This document shows, in pieces, positions 19,385 through 28,351 of a stretch of 64,000 nt of DNA (its first letter is position 1; the number at the start of each line of letters is the position of its first letter). This stretch comes from Chitinophagaceae bacterium (GTDB lineage: Bacteria; Bacteroidota; Bacteroidia; Chitinophagales; Chitinophagaceae), in NCBI GenBank assembly GCA_019745155.1, contig JAIETM010000007.1, positions 279,657-343,656 on the forward strand, written 5' to 3'. Position numbers and translations under genes: made by a program. The notes below the pieces were generated by a model that was not told the DNA's origin, did not search any database, and saw nothing but the letters and a program-made list of their open reading frames with translations.

Positions 19385-21964
19385 TTAAACTGCATTTCTT
19401 GCGGCATTGATGATACCAAACATGCTTCTAGTGATCAGTTTTTCTATAACAGCTTGTTGATCAGCAGTGATGGATTTATCTTGGAGTAGTTGTAATGCAT
19501 ACTGTTGAATAGTTAAAAGGGGTAATACGATATTTTCCCGCATTTTGATAGAAGCATTACCTGCAGTATCATCTTCCATCAGTTGTTGCATGCCTGCTAG
19601 TTCTAATACCAGTTTTTCGGTAAGCGTGTATTCCTGTTCAATTTTTTTCCAGAACCCACCAAATTCAGGATCTTGCTGAATGTATTGTGTTGCTGGAAAA
19701 TAGCATTTCAGCATGCTCATCATGCTGTTATTGATCAACGTTCTGAAGAATGGTGTGTTTTGGTAAGCTTCCTTTGCATGATCCCACAGACCGGCTTGTT
19801 TTAATTGCATCAGTGCTGTGCCTAGGCCATAAAAGCCAGGCACATTCTGTTTCATCTGCGTCCAGCTTCCAACAAATGGAATGGCCCGAAGGTCTTCAAG
19901 TTGTAACAAGGCATTGTTTTTTCTTGAAGTAGGCCGACTGGCGATATTGGTTTTGCCATAAAATAGAATCGGACTGAACTTCTGCAAATAGGATAAAAAC
20001 TGAGGATCTTCCTTGAGTGCACAATAGGCTTCGTAACTAATCTGACTCATTTTATTCAAGATTTCTCTATCCTGAATGCTGATCTGCTGTTTGCCTGCAA
20101 GAATCTTATTACCTAGCCCTGCACTTAATAGTTGTTCAATATTGTATCTGGCAGAAGCATTGGTGCCAAAGTTCGATGTGATGGTTTGCCCCTGTATCGT
20201 AAGTTGAATTTCTTCATTTTCTATTTCACTGCTCAATGATGCATAGAACTGATGCGTTCTACCTCCACCTCTGGATGGCGGACCGCCTCGGCCATCAAAA
20301 AACTTGGTAATGATTTGGTGTTTTCTGGATATAGCTGTCAATACTTCTTTAGCAGTATTGATGCTCCAGTTCGCTTGTAGATAGCCGCCATCTTTTGTGC
20401 CATCGCTAAAGCCTAGCATTATTGTTTGATGCAGGTTTCTGTATTGTACGTGGGCTAAATAGGCTGGTGTTGTATACAATTGCTCCATAATTTGTGCCGA
20501 CTGCGCCAAATCACCGATGGTTTCAAACAGTGGCACAATGTCTACCTCCATTTGCTTGTCAGCAAAGCCAGCCATTCGGAATAAAGCCAGTACTTCGATT
20601 ACATGCAAGGCGGACTGGCAATTACTAATGATGTAGCGATGGCAACCGGCTGAACCATTTAAGCGTTGAATTTCTTTGATGGCATAGATACTTTCGAGTG
20701 TATCTCTGGAAAGTTTATCCTGAATGATGCTTGGGTCAATTACCGTATTAATTGCAGTTAAGCAATGTATTTTTTCTGTTTCAGTAAGTTTGTCATAGTC
20801 GGGTGGTAATAACGCGGGTAAGCCATTAACTATTAGAGCTTCATGAATAGCTTGAATTGTTTTTTGATGCACGCGGCTATCCTGTCTGATATCCAGAGCA
20901 GCAAAATGGGTTCCAAATATTTTTATTTTATGAATAAGCTTGTCCAGATGAATTTTGAATAGCCCGAAATGCTTGGTTGTAAGTATGCTGCTGATGATGT
21001 TGAGCTTATCTAGTAAATAAGCTTTCGTTATTTGTGTGCCCTCTGAAGCATGAAACACATTTTCGTAAAGGTCATTCTCAAGTTGCGTAATATGCAAGTC
21101 TATTTCTGAGAAGGTGAGTCTTCGCTTCAATTTCCTAATATCGCGGTAGTAGCAAACCATAATGGCTCTTCTCAATGCTTCTGCTACCTGTAAAGTTGTT
21201 TTTGCATCAACAAATGGATTACCATCTCTATCGCCACCAGGCCAAAAGCCTAATTCTATGAAAGGATTGTCTTCTTCGTATTGACCATCGAATATATCTG
21301 TGACAATTTGGGTATAGATATCTCCGCAAGCATGGTAAAAGATATTTTCTAAATACCACATGAGGTTGATGGCTTCGTCGTATGGCGTTGGTTGTTTCTT
21401 ATTGAAGAAGGGTGTTATGCCTAACTGTTGAATATACTCTCCAATCGTTTGAAAATTGTTTTTTGCAATCGCTTCACCCAAATCGTGAATGATGCCCAAT
21501 ACATTGGCTGGATAGAATTGCGTGGGGTGCGCTGTCAATACAATTCTTACGCGAAACTTTTTCAGTCTGTTTCTGAGGCTATCTTCTTTCTTCAGAAACT
21601 TCACCTGCTGTATCAGGTTCTTGATACTGCCATCACCGGATACATTGTTTACACTCGTAAATGCTGCATCTTCTATCGCATCAAATAGCACCACTTGGCG
21701 CTCGATATACTGTACGAACTTAAAAAGAGAATCAAGTTTTTCTTGTAGTGTATTCAGCTTGGTTTGCGTTGCAAAAAAATGGTTGATGATGTCAGCAGGT
21801 GATTTTGCAGACTCATAACCTGATTGGCATTGCTGTAACAGTAATGGTAACAATGTACCTGCGTTGGCAACGCCTGAATAAGGGAGAGCAGAGAAGAGGC
21901 TATTGTAGATAATATACTTCTCCGCTACCTGCTTCTGAAAAGCAGTAATAGAAGTGGTTGGCAT
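19385..21964 (-). CDS. ppc: Phosphoenolpyruvate carboxylase
   Basis: 859 residues. The catalytic His region 'VRIVLTAHPTQFYPANVLG', the 'GFWPGGDRDGNPFVDAKTT' block and the glycine-rich loop 'FFDGRGGPPSRGGGRTH' are present, although the loop differs from the common 'FHGRGG..GRGGGP' form. The C-terminus 'ITRSMFGIINAARNAV' fits the family, with the usual -NTG end replaced by -NAV. It adds bicarbonate to PEP to refill oxaloacetate. The gene is alone, with a terminator of the next minus-strand gene upstream of it. Confidence 0.93.
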   Translation of the reverse strand: MPTTSITAFQKQVAEKYIIYNSLFSALPYSGVANAGTLLPLLLQQCQSGYESAKSPADIINHFFATQTKLNTLQEKLDSLFKFVQYIERQVVLFDAIEDAAFTSVNNVSGDGSIKNLIQQVKFLKKEDSLRNRLKKFRVRIVLTAHPTQFYPANVLGIIHDLGEAIAKNNFQTIGEYIQQLGITPFFNKKQPTPYDEAINLMWYLENIFYHACGDIYTQIVTDIFDGQYEEDNPFIELGFWPGGDRDGNPFVDAKTTLQVAEALRRAIMVCYYRDIRKLKRRLTFSEIDLHITQLENDLYENVFHASEGTQITKAYLLDKLNIISSILTTKHFGLFKIHLDKLIHKIKIFGTHFAALDIRQDSRVHQKTIQAIHEALIVNGLPALLPPDYDKLTETEKIHCLTAINTVIDPSIIQDKLSRDTLESIYAIKEIQRLNGSAGCHRYIISNCQSALHVIEVLALFRMAGFADKQMEVDIVPLFETIGDLAQSAQIMEQLYTTPAYLAHVQYRNLHQTIMLGFSDGTKDGGYLQANWSINTAKEVLTAISRKHQIITKFFDGRGGPPSRGGGRTHQFYASLSSEIENEEIQLTIQGQTITSNFGTNASARYNIEQLLSAGLGNKILAGKQQISIQDREILNKMSQISYEAYCALKEDPQFLSYLQKFSPILFYGKTNIASRPTSRKNNALLQLEDLRAIPFVGSWTQMKQNVPGFYGLGTALMQLKQAGLWDHAKEAYQNTPFFRTLINNSMMSMLKCYFPATQYIQQDPEFGGFWKKIEQEYTLTEKLVLELAGMQQLMEDDTAGNASIKMRENIVLPLLTIQQYALQLLQDKSITADQQAVIEKLITRSMFGIINAARNAV

Positions 21965-22012
21965 AAAATGATTGCTTGCTTCCTAAAATACGCATTATTT
22001 AAGTGTAGGAAT

Positions 22013-22045
22013 AAAAAAAGCTGCTACGATTCGTAGCAGCTTTTT
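22013..22045 (-). terminator. Terminator of the S46 peptidase gene
   Basis: AAAAAGCTGCTACGA / TCGTAGCAGCTTTTT is a perfect 15-base inverted repeat around a single base. On the minus strand it is followed by a T-run, 20 bases past the stop codon. Confidence 0.9.
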
Positions 22046-22064
22046 GCGTAATGTATAGACAATT

Positions 22065-24227
22065 TTATCTCACAAGCTTGAGTTCATCTACAATATGTTT
22101 AGCACCACCCAGTTTTTCAATACACCAAAGTACATAGCGAACGTCCACACAAATGGTACGGTTCAGGTCTTTGTCGAAAGCCAGTTTATGGCTCAGTGCT
22201 TCATAATTGCCATCAAATGCCAAACCTAAGAGGTTACCGTTAGCGTCTATAACAGGGCTACCAGAGTTACCGCCGGTAATATCATTGGTGGTAATAAAGC
22301 TTACGACTACGTCTTTGTATACTGGATCAGCATACTGGCCATAGTCTTTATTCTTCCAGAGATCAATGAATTTTGCAGGTAGATCAAATTCATAGTCGCC
22401 TGGCTTGTACTTTGCCATTACACCATTCATGGTGCAGACAAAATCATACTTCACAGCATCTCTTGGCTGGTAGCTCTTGATATTACCATAAGAAATACGC
22501 ATGGTGAAATTGGCATCGGGATACATCATTTTTACTTTGTCTGGATTCATTTCCATGATGCCCTTCATATACAATCTGCCCAGATCGTTATTCTTGGCAG
22601 AGAAAGCCGCAAATTTTGCAGCATACTTGTTGTTGAAATTTTTGATAAATGCACTTACTACCTTATATGCAGGGTCATTCATCAAAGCATCCAAATTGGG
22701 TTTGGCCATGAAGGCTGCCCATTTGCTGTTATCTGTCATCATGCTATTGCTGAATACATCGGCAGCAAAAGCTTTATAAGGGCTTGCTTCAATGCTGTTA
22801 AACTGTTTGAATAGATTATCGTAGAAGCCTTCAGGATGTTGGCTCTTGTCGATATCACTGTAGAACATCATCACCGCTGCTGCAAGGATATTTTGGTCGG
22901 CTTTCAGGTTGTTATTCGCCAGATAATTCTTTCTGCCTGCATCAGCAGCTTTTACCATACGCTCTACTTCTTCTGGCTTATAATCTTTGCGTTTCAGTAA
23001 TGCTTCAAGATTTTGCCATGCTGCAGCAGCGCCAATGAGTCTGCATCCGGTAATACCTTCAATCATGTATTGTCTGTGGGCAGCATAAGGGCGCCATTCC
23101 TGATAGTTCTTTTCATAATCGGCGAAAATATTTTCATATTCGGGTTTGCCCTTGGCCCAGCTGATGAATGCAGCTTCTGCTTTTTGTTTCTCACCATAAG
23201 TGTCAAACTTTAGCAACTGCTTGGTTTCACCATCATAAAACTTCCAATAGTTGGCAATGCTGGCATATTCAGAAGCGAGTTGCAATTTGGTAGCTTCACT
23301 TTTCTTCATTTCCTCAAACATGTATTTGAGGCGCATATCGCGCAGCTTTACCAATGTTGGGTTGTTGATATCTGTACTCAGCTTTACACCAAAAGAGGTT
23401 TCATAACGGTTGGTGCTACCAGGGTAACCAAAGATCATCGAGTAATCACCATCCTTGAATCCCTTGATGCTAACTGGAAGAAAATGCTTTGGCTTGAAGG
23501 GCACATTGTCTGCGTTATAGTTAGCGGGTTTACCATCCTTACTCATATACACACGGAATACAGAGAAATCGCCGGTATGTCTGGGCCATTCCCAGTTGTC
23601 GGTATCACCGCCAAACTTACCAATGCTTTCTGGAGGTGTACCTACCAGACGAACATCCTTATAAACATCATACACAAAAAGGAAGTACTGATTGCCCTTG
23701 AACATGCTTGCTACAACAGCATTCTTAAATTCGTCACCACCGGTTGCTGCTTTCACCAGTTCAGCAGTGATGGCCTGCAGTTTTTGTCCGCGTTCAGCAC
23801 CATTTGCATTACCCAATGCAGGAAGTACTTTATCGGTAACGTCTTCAATTCTATTCAGGAAGCTTACGCTCAGATTTTTAGAAGCAATCTCTTTGGTTTT
23901 ATCACTGGCCCAGAAACCATCACGCAGGTAATTGGCTTCAACAGTTGATGCGGCTGCAATAGCACCATAACCGCAGTGGTGATTGGTAAAGAGTAAACCT
24001 TGGTCACTCACAATCTCACCGGTACAACCACCACCGAAAATAACGATGGCATCCTTGATAGAAGCTTTGTTGATACTGTACAATTGCTCAGGCTTCAGCT
24101 TCAGACCTCTCTTCAGCATGTCTTTATACACTTGATCGCCCAGCAAGAGGGGCAGCCACATACCTTCATCAGCATAGCTGCGGAAAAGCGTTAGCACGAA
24201 TACAAACGAAACCAATAGTTTTTTCAT
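22065..24227 (-). CDS. S46-family dipeptidyl-peptidase (DPP7/DPP11 type)
   Basis: 720 residues from the ATG at 24227, which opens the signal peptide 'MKKLLVSFVFVLTLFRSYA'; the in-frame extension upstream would mask it. The chymotrypsin-like triad is visible: His in 'LFTNHHCGYGAI', Asp in 'GDTDNWEWPRHTGDFSVF', Ser in 'TGGNSGSPVIDANGNLLG'. The helical regulatory domain lies between them. S46 enzymes act in the periplasm and cut dipeptides from peptide N-termini, which suits a peptide-using lifestyle, as do the POT and OPT transporters of this window. DPP7 or DPP11 specificity was not decided. Confidence 0.94.
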   Translation of the reverse strand: MKKLLVSFVFVLTLFRSYADEGMWLPLLLGDQVYKDMLKRGLKLKPEQLYSINKASIKDAIVIFGGGCTGEIVSDQGLLFTNHHCGYGAIAAASTVEANYLRDGFWASDKTKEIASKNLSVSFLNRIEDVTDKVLPALGNANGAERGQKLQAITAELVKAATGGDEFKNAVVASMFKGNQYFLFVYDVYKDVRLVGTPPESIGKFGGDTDNWEWPRHTGDFSVFRVYMSKDGKPANYNADNVPFKPKHFLPVSIKGFKDGDYSMIFGYPGSTNRYETSFGVKLSTDINNPTLVKLRDMRLKYMFEEMKKSEATKLQLASEYASIANYWKFYDGETKQLLKFDTYGEKQKAEAAFISWAKGKPEYENIFADYEKNYQEWRPYAAHRQYMIEGITGCRLIGAAAAWQNLEALLKRKDYKPEEVERMVKAADAGRKNYLANNNLKADQNILAAAVMMFYSDIDKSQHPEGFYDNLFKQFNSIEASPYKAFAADVFSNSMMTDNSKWAAFMAKPNLDALMNDPAYKVVSAFIKNFNNKYAAKFAAFSAKNNDLGRLYMKGIMEMNPDKVKMMYPDANFTMRISYGNIKSYQPRDAVKYDFVCTMNGVMAKYKPGDYEFDLPAKFIDLWKNKDYGQYADPVYKDVVVSFITTNDITGGNSGSPVIDANGNLLGLAFDGNYEALSHKLAFDKDLNRTICVDVRYVLWCIEKLGGAKHIVDELKLVR

Positions 24228-24344
24228 ATCGCAAATTTTATGAGGAACAAACCTACAGATTAAGCTGCTACAAAAAGCCAACCAAAGTCATGAAAAATAG
24301 CCACTTTTTATAGCTGTTCAGGGCTTATGGCTTACATTTAAACT

Positions 24345-25406
24345 ATGAGTCTCCGATTGACTAGTGCATGGTTGCTGACTGCCATGCTGCTATTGGCATC
24401 TGCCTGTAAAAAAAGCAATAACCAGCCTACGCCACCCAGTGGTGGTGGTAATACCACCATAAGCGCACCTCCCTCTTTGGGATTTTATGTGGTGGGTTAT
24501 TTTCCTTCATACAGAGATCCTGCTGCAGTACCTGATCAGAAATTCCGGATGTGCAATGTGATCAACTACGCGTTTGGGAGTATTACGCTGAGTGGATCGC
24601 TGTCCATAGCATCACCGGGAACATTCAGTTCCGTTATTTCAAAAGCTAAGGCCAATGCAGCAAAGATTTTCTTAAGTATATCCGGTAATGCAGCCGATTT
24701 TAAAAATATGGCTTCCGGTGCATCCGGGCGTAACAGTTTTGTGCGTGAGATTATGCAGGCATTAAGGACGTATCAATTAGATGGAGTGGATATTGATTGG
24801 GAATATCCCAGAACCGATGATGGTACAGATCTAACCTACACTGCTTTCATGAAAGAACTCAGTGATAGTTGTCATACCAATGCACGTTACTACCTGAGCA
24901 CAGCCATCACATCCGGTAAGTATGCCGGTGCGGTAAGGGATGCTATTCGTAATGAATTGTGGACAGGTGGTTATGTTGACTTCTTCAATATCATGGCCTA
25001 TGATGATTTCAGTACAACGCTTGCTTATAAACATCATAGTGATCTTGCTTTGGCGCAGACTTCTATCAATTACTGGGTTACAACAAGGGGTATGCCGGCT
25101 AATAAAGCTGTTTTAGGTATTCCTGCCTATGGCAGACCTAGTGGTATTACGCAAACAGGAACGGTATTGTCTTATTCAGCCATACTGGCGCAGGGTGGTA
25201 GCCCCTTGTCTGATTCAGCAAGGGTGAGTGTTACAGGTTTCAGTAATTACATGATCTATTATAACGGTACAGTTACGGCTAAACGCAAAGCCATGCTGGC
25301 CAAAACACATGCTAGCGGTGTGATGTTATGGGAAAAAGGACAGGATGTGCACGATGCTTCGTCTGTTTTGAAAGCAATTTGTGATACCTTAGGAAGAACT
25401 TATTAA
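24345..25406 (+). CDS. GH18-family glycosidase (chitinase-like) lipoprotein
   Basis: 353 residues. The signal ends in '[11 protein letters not shown]', so it is a lipoprotein, followed by a Pro/Gly-rich linker to about residue 45. The GH18 barrel follows: '[12 protein letters not shown]', the substrate strand 'KIFLSISG', and the catalytic motif '[12 protein letters not shown]' (DxxDxDxE, Glu as acid). '[10 protein letters not shown]' and '[10 protein letters not shown]' are the late barrel strands. It likely cleaves chitin or other GlcNAc polymers at the cell surface. Some GH18 proteins are endo-acetylglucosaminidases. A YbjQ gene follows 10 bases after. Confidence 0.92.
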   Translation: MSLRLTSAWLLTAMLLLASACKKSNNQPTPPSGGGNTTISAPPSLGFYVVGYFPSYRDPAAVPDQKFRMCNVINYAFGSITLSGSLSIASPGTFSSVISKAKANAAKIFLSISGNAADFKNMASGASGRNSFVREIMQALRTYQLDGVDIDWEYPRTDDGTDLTYTAFMKELSDSCHTNARYYLSTAITSGKYAGAVRDAIRNELWTGGYVDFFNIMAYDDFSTTLAYKHHSDLALAQTSINYWVTTRGMPANKAVLGIPAYGRPSGITQTGTVLSYSAILAQGGSPLSDSARVSVTGFSNYMIYYNGTVTAKRKAMLAKTHASGVMLWEKGQDVHDASSVLKAICDTLGRTY

Positions 25407-25416
25407 AATCAGTCAT

Positions 25417-25734
25417 ATGATATTATCTACAACGAATACCATCGAAGGAAGACCCATTCAATCTTACAAGGGAATTGTTACAGCTGAAGCCATCATTGGT
25501 GCCAATCTGTTTAAAGATTTGTTTGCCGGCATACGCGATATTGTTGGTGGCAGAAGCGGCACTTATGAGAGAGTGATTGAAGAAGCTCGTCAGCATGCGA
25601 TGAATGAATTGCAACAAAAAGCAGCTGCTTTAGGTGCGAATGCCGTAGTTGGTATCGATCTGGATTTTGAAACCATTGGTGCCAATGGAAGTATGCTGAT
25701 GGTTGTTGCAACAGGAACAGCAGTTTCACTTTGA
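25417..25734 (+). CDS. YbjQ/UPF0145 family protein
   Basis: 105 residues, standard length. The patterns '[20 protein letters not shown]', '[16 protein letters not shown]' and '[20 protein letters not shown]' are those of the YbjQ family (putative heavy-metal-binding pentameric ring). Biological role is not established. It lies 10 bases after the GH18 gene. Confidence 0.92.
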   Translation: MILSTTNTIEGRPIQSYKGIVTAEAIIGANLFKDLFAGIRDIVGGRSGTYERVIEEARQHAMNELQQKAAALGANAVVGIDLDFETIGANGSMLMVVATGTAVSL

Positions 25735-25784
25735 TGATTAAACTATTCTAACAGATTTACATCTAAGCGATACAAATACCCTGC

Positions 25785-26330
25785 ATGCATACGGAAGACC
25801 GTGCATTATTGCAACAATTCAAAGTGGCTCAAACCAAGGAGCGGGCTTTTACCAACCTGATGAAAAAATATCAGGAAAGGTTATACTGGCATATCCGCCG
25901 ATTGGTAGTGGAGCATGAAGATGCCAATGACGTGTTGCAGAATATGTTCATCAAGGTCTGGAATGGTCTGGAGAATTTCAGGGAGGACAGCCAGCTATAT
26001 ACCTGGCTGTATCGTATTGCCACCAATGAATGCCTGAGTTTCTTGGAACAGCAGAAAAAAAGGTCTGCAGTGAGTTTCGAAGATATTCAGGAAGGATTGA
26101 GCGAGCAGGTGAGGGCTTCGGATAATTTCGATGCCAATAAATTGGAGTGGAAACTTCAGCTGGCTATTCAGCAATTGCCTGAAAAACAGAGAGTTGTGTT
26201 TACACTAAGGTATTATGATGAAATGCCTTACGAAGAAATGAGCCGGGTATTAGAAACTAGTGAGGGGGCTTTAAAAGCCAGCTACCATCATGCGGCCAAG
26301 AAAATTGAGGACTTTATCAAGAACCATTAA
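25785..26330 (+). CDS. ECF-type RNA polymerase sigma factor
   Basis: 181 residues. Region 2 ('LYWHIRRLVVEHEDANDVLQ', 'SQLYTWLYRIATNECLSFLE') binds core and the -10 region. Region 4 ('IQQLPEKQRVVFTLRYYDEM', 'SEGALKASYHHAAKKI') is the -35 binding HTH. There is no region 3, as in ECF sigmas. It is followed 40 bases on by a membrane-anchored protein and a Spy-like periplasmic protein, suggesting an envelope-stress regulon with a membrane anti-sigma factor. Confidence 0.93.
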   Translation: MHTEDRALLQQFKVAQTKERAFTNLMKKYQERLYWHIRRLVVEHEDANDVLQNMFIKVWNGLENFREDSQLYTWLYRIATNECLSFLEQQKKRSAVSFEDIQEGLSEQVRASDNFDANKLEWKLQLAIQQLPEKQRVVFTLRYYDEMPYEEMSRVLETSEGALKASYHHAAKKIEDFIKNH

Positions 26331-26370
26331 ACGTTGAAACCCAAGTAGAGTCTTAGAATACACGAGCAAG

Positions 26371-27057
26371 ATGCAGATTAATGCGACGATATTGAAAGAG
26401 TTACAGGAAATAGCCCCAAGCTTGATTGAGGTAAGAGGCGATATGCCTTATGCCCTGCCTCAGGGTTATTTCGATACATTGCCCGAAGCTGTTCTGGCTA
26501 AAATTCGCATAAATGCTGCTCAATCAAATACTTATGCAGTTCCTGAAGGGTATTTCAACAACCTGCCAAACCTGGTGATGGCCCAAATCAAAGCTGGTCA
26601 GCATGAAGTAAGTGCTGAGCTGAATGAAATAGCGCCATTGTTGAATACCATCAGTAAAGCACCGGTATATACAGTTCCTGAAGGCTATTTCAACCAGCTT
26701 TCAGCCCCTGTTCCAGCAGCGAAAGTGGTGAAAATGGGTAGCTCTAGACGCTGGATGCAGTTAGCGGTTGCGGCCGTAACCATGGGCGTTTTGGTAACAG
26801 GTGCTTTCCTGTTCACTGACCAGAACCAGCAAATTTTGGATTACGAGCAGTATCAATCCATTGATGCTCAAGCTGCTGTAAAAGATCTACCCGATGAAAC
26901 CCTGATTAATTACCTGGAAGCCCATGCTTCTTTGAGTGGTTCTGATGTGGTAGAAGAAACTGGAAACGCTGAAAGCAATGATTTACAGCTGATTTCTGAT
27001 GAGGAACTTAGTAATTTTGTGAACGACAACCCCGTTATTGATAAAAAGAAATCCTAA
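26371..27057 (+). CDS. Membrane-anchored protein with three GYF repeats, putative anti-sigma factor
   Basis: 228 residues. The N-terminal cytoplasmic part holds three copies of a motif, Y-x-[LV]-P-[QE]-G-Y-F-[DN]-x-L, at residues 27-37, 55-65 and 100-110 (YALPQGYFDTL, YAVPEGYFNNL, YTVPEGYFNQL). A single transmembrane helix at about 129-148 follows basic residues 'SSRRW', and the C-terminal 80 residues are acidic. Position directly after an ECF sigma gene and the single membrane span fit an anti-sigma factor, but no zinc-type ASD motif (HxxxCxxC) is present. Assignment is by context. Confidence 0.75.
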   Translation: MQINATILKELQEIAPSLIEVRGDMPYALPQGYFDTLPEAVLAKIRINAAQSNTYAVPEGYFNNLPNLVMAQIKAGQHEVSAELNEIAPLLNTISKAPVYTVPEGYFNQLSAPVPAAKVVKMGSSRRWMQLAVAAVTMGVLVTGAFLFTDQNQQILDYEQYQSIDAQAAVKDLPDETLINYLEAHASLSGSDVVEETGNAESNDLQLISDEELSNFVNDNPVIDKKKS

Positions 27058-27067
27058 AACCCATAAT

Positions 27068-27520
27068 ATGAAAAAGATACTCCTGGTGTGGATGGTATGG
27101 GCGATGGGTATTACCCTTTCAACAGCACAGGATGCTAACCCACCCGGTGCAGGCCATTCCATTGAAGCCATTAAGATTGCATACATGACCAAGCAACTTG
27201 GTCTGAGCACAGAAGAAGCACAAAGATTCTGGCCCGTATACAACAAGTATATGGATGAAGTGAAGCGTGTACGCAGAGAAAACAGAACAGATGAATTGGC
27301 TTTCGAAGAAAAAGTGTTGAACGTAAGAAAACAATACCGTGGTGAGTTTGGTAAAGTGTTCAATGATGAAGCCAGAGCCAACAAAGTTTTTCAGTGCGAT
27401 AAAAACTTTGGTATGATGATGCGCGAAGAGTGGCAGAAACGTCGCCAAATGCGCGATGCCATGGGTGGTCCTAATGGAGGCAGACCATTGCGTGGTGGTG
27501 GCAGACAAGGCGGTAACTAA
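27068..27520 (+). CDS. Spy/CpxP-like periplasmic protein
   Basis: 150 residues from the ATG at 27068 that opens the signal peptide 'MKKILLVWMVWAMGITLSTA'. The mature part is helical with 'YMTKQLGLSTEEAQRFWPVY' and 'RVRRENRTDELAFEEKVLN', the LTxxQ-like hook pattern of Spy/CpxP-type chaperones and zinc-resistance proteins. The tail is Gly/Arg-rich. It follows the sigma/anti-sigma-like pair with a 10-base gap, so it likely belongs to the same stress operon, which ends at the terminator at 27557. Confidence 0.75.
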   Translation: MKKILLVWMVWAMGITLSTAQDANPPGAGHSIEAIKIAYMTKQLGLSTEEAQRFWPVYNKYMDEVKRVRRENRTDELAFEEKVLNVRKQYRGEFGKVFNDEARANKVFQCDKNFGMMMREEWQKRRQMRDAMGGPNGGRPLRGGGRQGGN

Positions 27521-27556
27521 TCGCTATTCACAGAAAACTATATGCACATGTATAGG

Positions 27557-27579
27557 ACCTTCCTTCGGGAAGGTTTTTT
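27557..27579 (+). terminator. Terminator of the sigma-factor operon
   Basis: ACCTTCC, tetraloop TTCG, GGAAGGT followed by TTTTT is a strong UUCG-type hairpin 37 bases after the stop of the Spy-like gene. Confidence 0.92.
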
Positions 27580-28324
27580 ATTTGTGGTACACTGGCGATT
27601 GGATATCGTGATAGAACAGAAATGTCCAATGCTGTTGGTTGCCTTTTTCCCACCATTCTTGTCTTAGCTCCATACATTTCTTGCCATTGAAATCGTATTT
27701 AGCAACAAACCTGCTTTTCATTTGCTGCAATTGTGGTGCATCATCACCACCAAAGAAAATAGTTGCGCCATCTTCTTCAATCCAGAATACCTGATGATAT
27801 TGGCTATGCGCTTGTGTTAATTCGTAACGAATATATCCATCAATTGTACCGGCGTCTTCGTGTAACCAGATCACTTTGCTGAACTCATCCAGTAGTTCAA
27901 AATCTTTGGTGATATAAGAAGCGCTGCCAATTCCCATGGCATAATCAAACTCTCTTCTTTGAACAAAATAGGTAGCGTAAGGAAAGCTAATGAAGTGTTC
28001 GCCTGTTTGTGCATCTGTGTAAGTGATACCACCTGCATGGTCTTTGTGTAGATGACTCATCAATACTTTTGTTACCTGTGCGGGATTGATACCTACTTTT
28101 TCCAAATTGTGGTAAATCTGTGGGCGGCCATCAGATAAATTATAGCCCAATCCTGTATCCAATAAAATCACATCTCTTTTGGTGATAACGAGAAAGGGCT
28201 GAATCTCTACAAGCAAACTGCCAATAGGCCGATCATTCAGTTGCTCCCTGCTGGTATCAAAGGGAACGAAGACCTTGGTTTTATCAATCGTAAATGAACC
28301 TTCAGACAGGGGAATGATTTGCAT
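27578..28324 (-). CDS. MBL-fold metallo-hydrolase
   Basis: 248 residues. The metallo-beta-lactamase metal site is 'VLMSHLHKDHAGGI' (HxHxDH), with 'LLDTGLGYNL' before it and 'IFFGGDDAPQ' as the later Asp motif. It resembles lactonase-type or general MBL hydrolases. The substrate is unknown. The start lies 27 bases downstream of the rodA stop on the same strand, so it may be the tail of the rod-shape operon. Confidence 0.88.
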   Translation of the reverse strand: MQIIPLSEGSFTIDKTKVFVPFDTSREQLNDRPIGSLLVEIQPFLVITKRDVILLDTGLGYNLSDGRPQIYHNLEKVGINPAQVTKVLMSHLHKDHAGGITYTDAQTGEHFISFPYATYFVQRREFDYAMGIGSASYITKDFELLDEFSKVIWLHEDAGTIDGYIRYELTQAHSQYHQVFWIEEDGATIFFGGDDAPQLQQMKSRFVAKYDFNGKKCMELRQEWWEKGNQQHWTFLFYHDIQSPVYHK

Positions 28325-28351
28325 GGCGCGAATTTCAGCAGAAATCCGTAA

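Noticed and set aside
23280..23948. 222-codon open frame on the plus strand inside the S46 peptidase gene
   Set aside because: Antisense to the catalytic domain of the peptidase. No coding signature.
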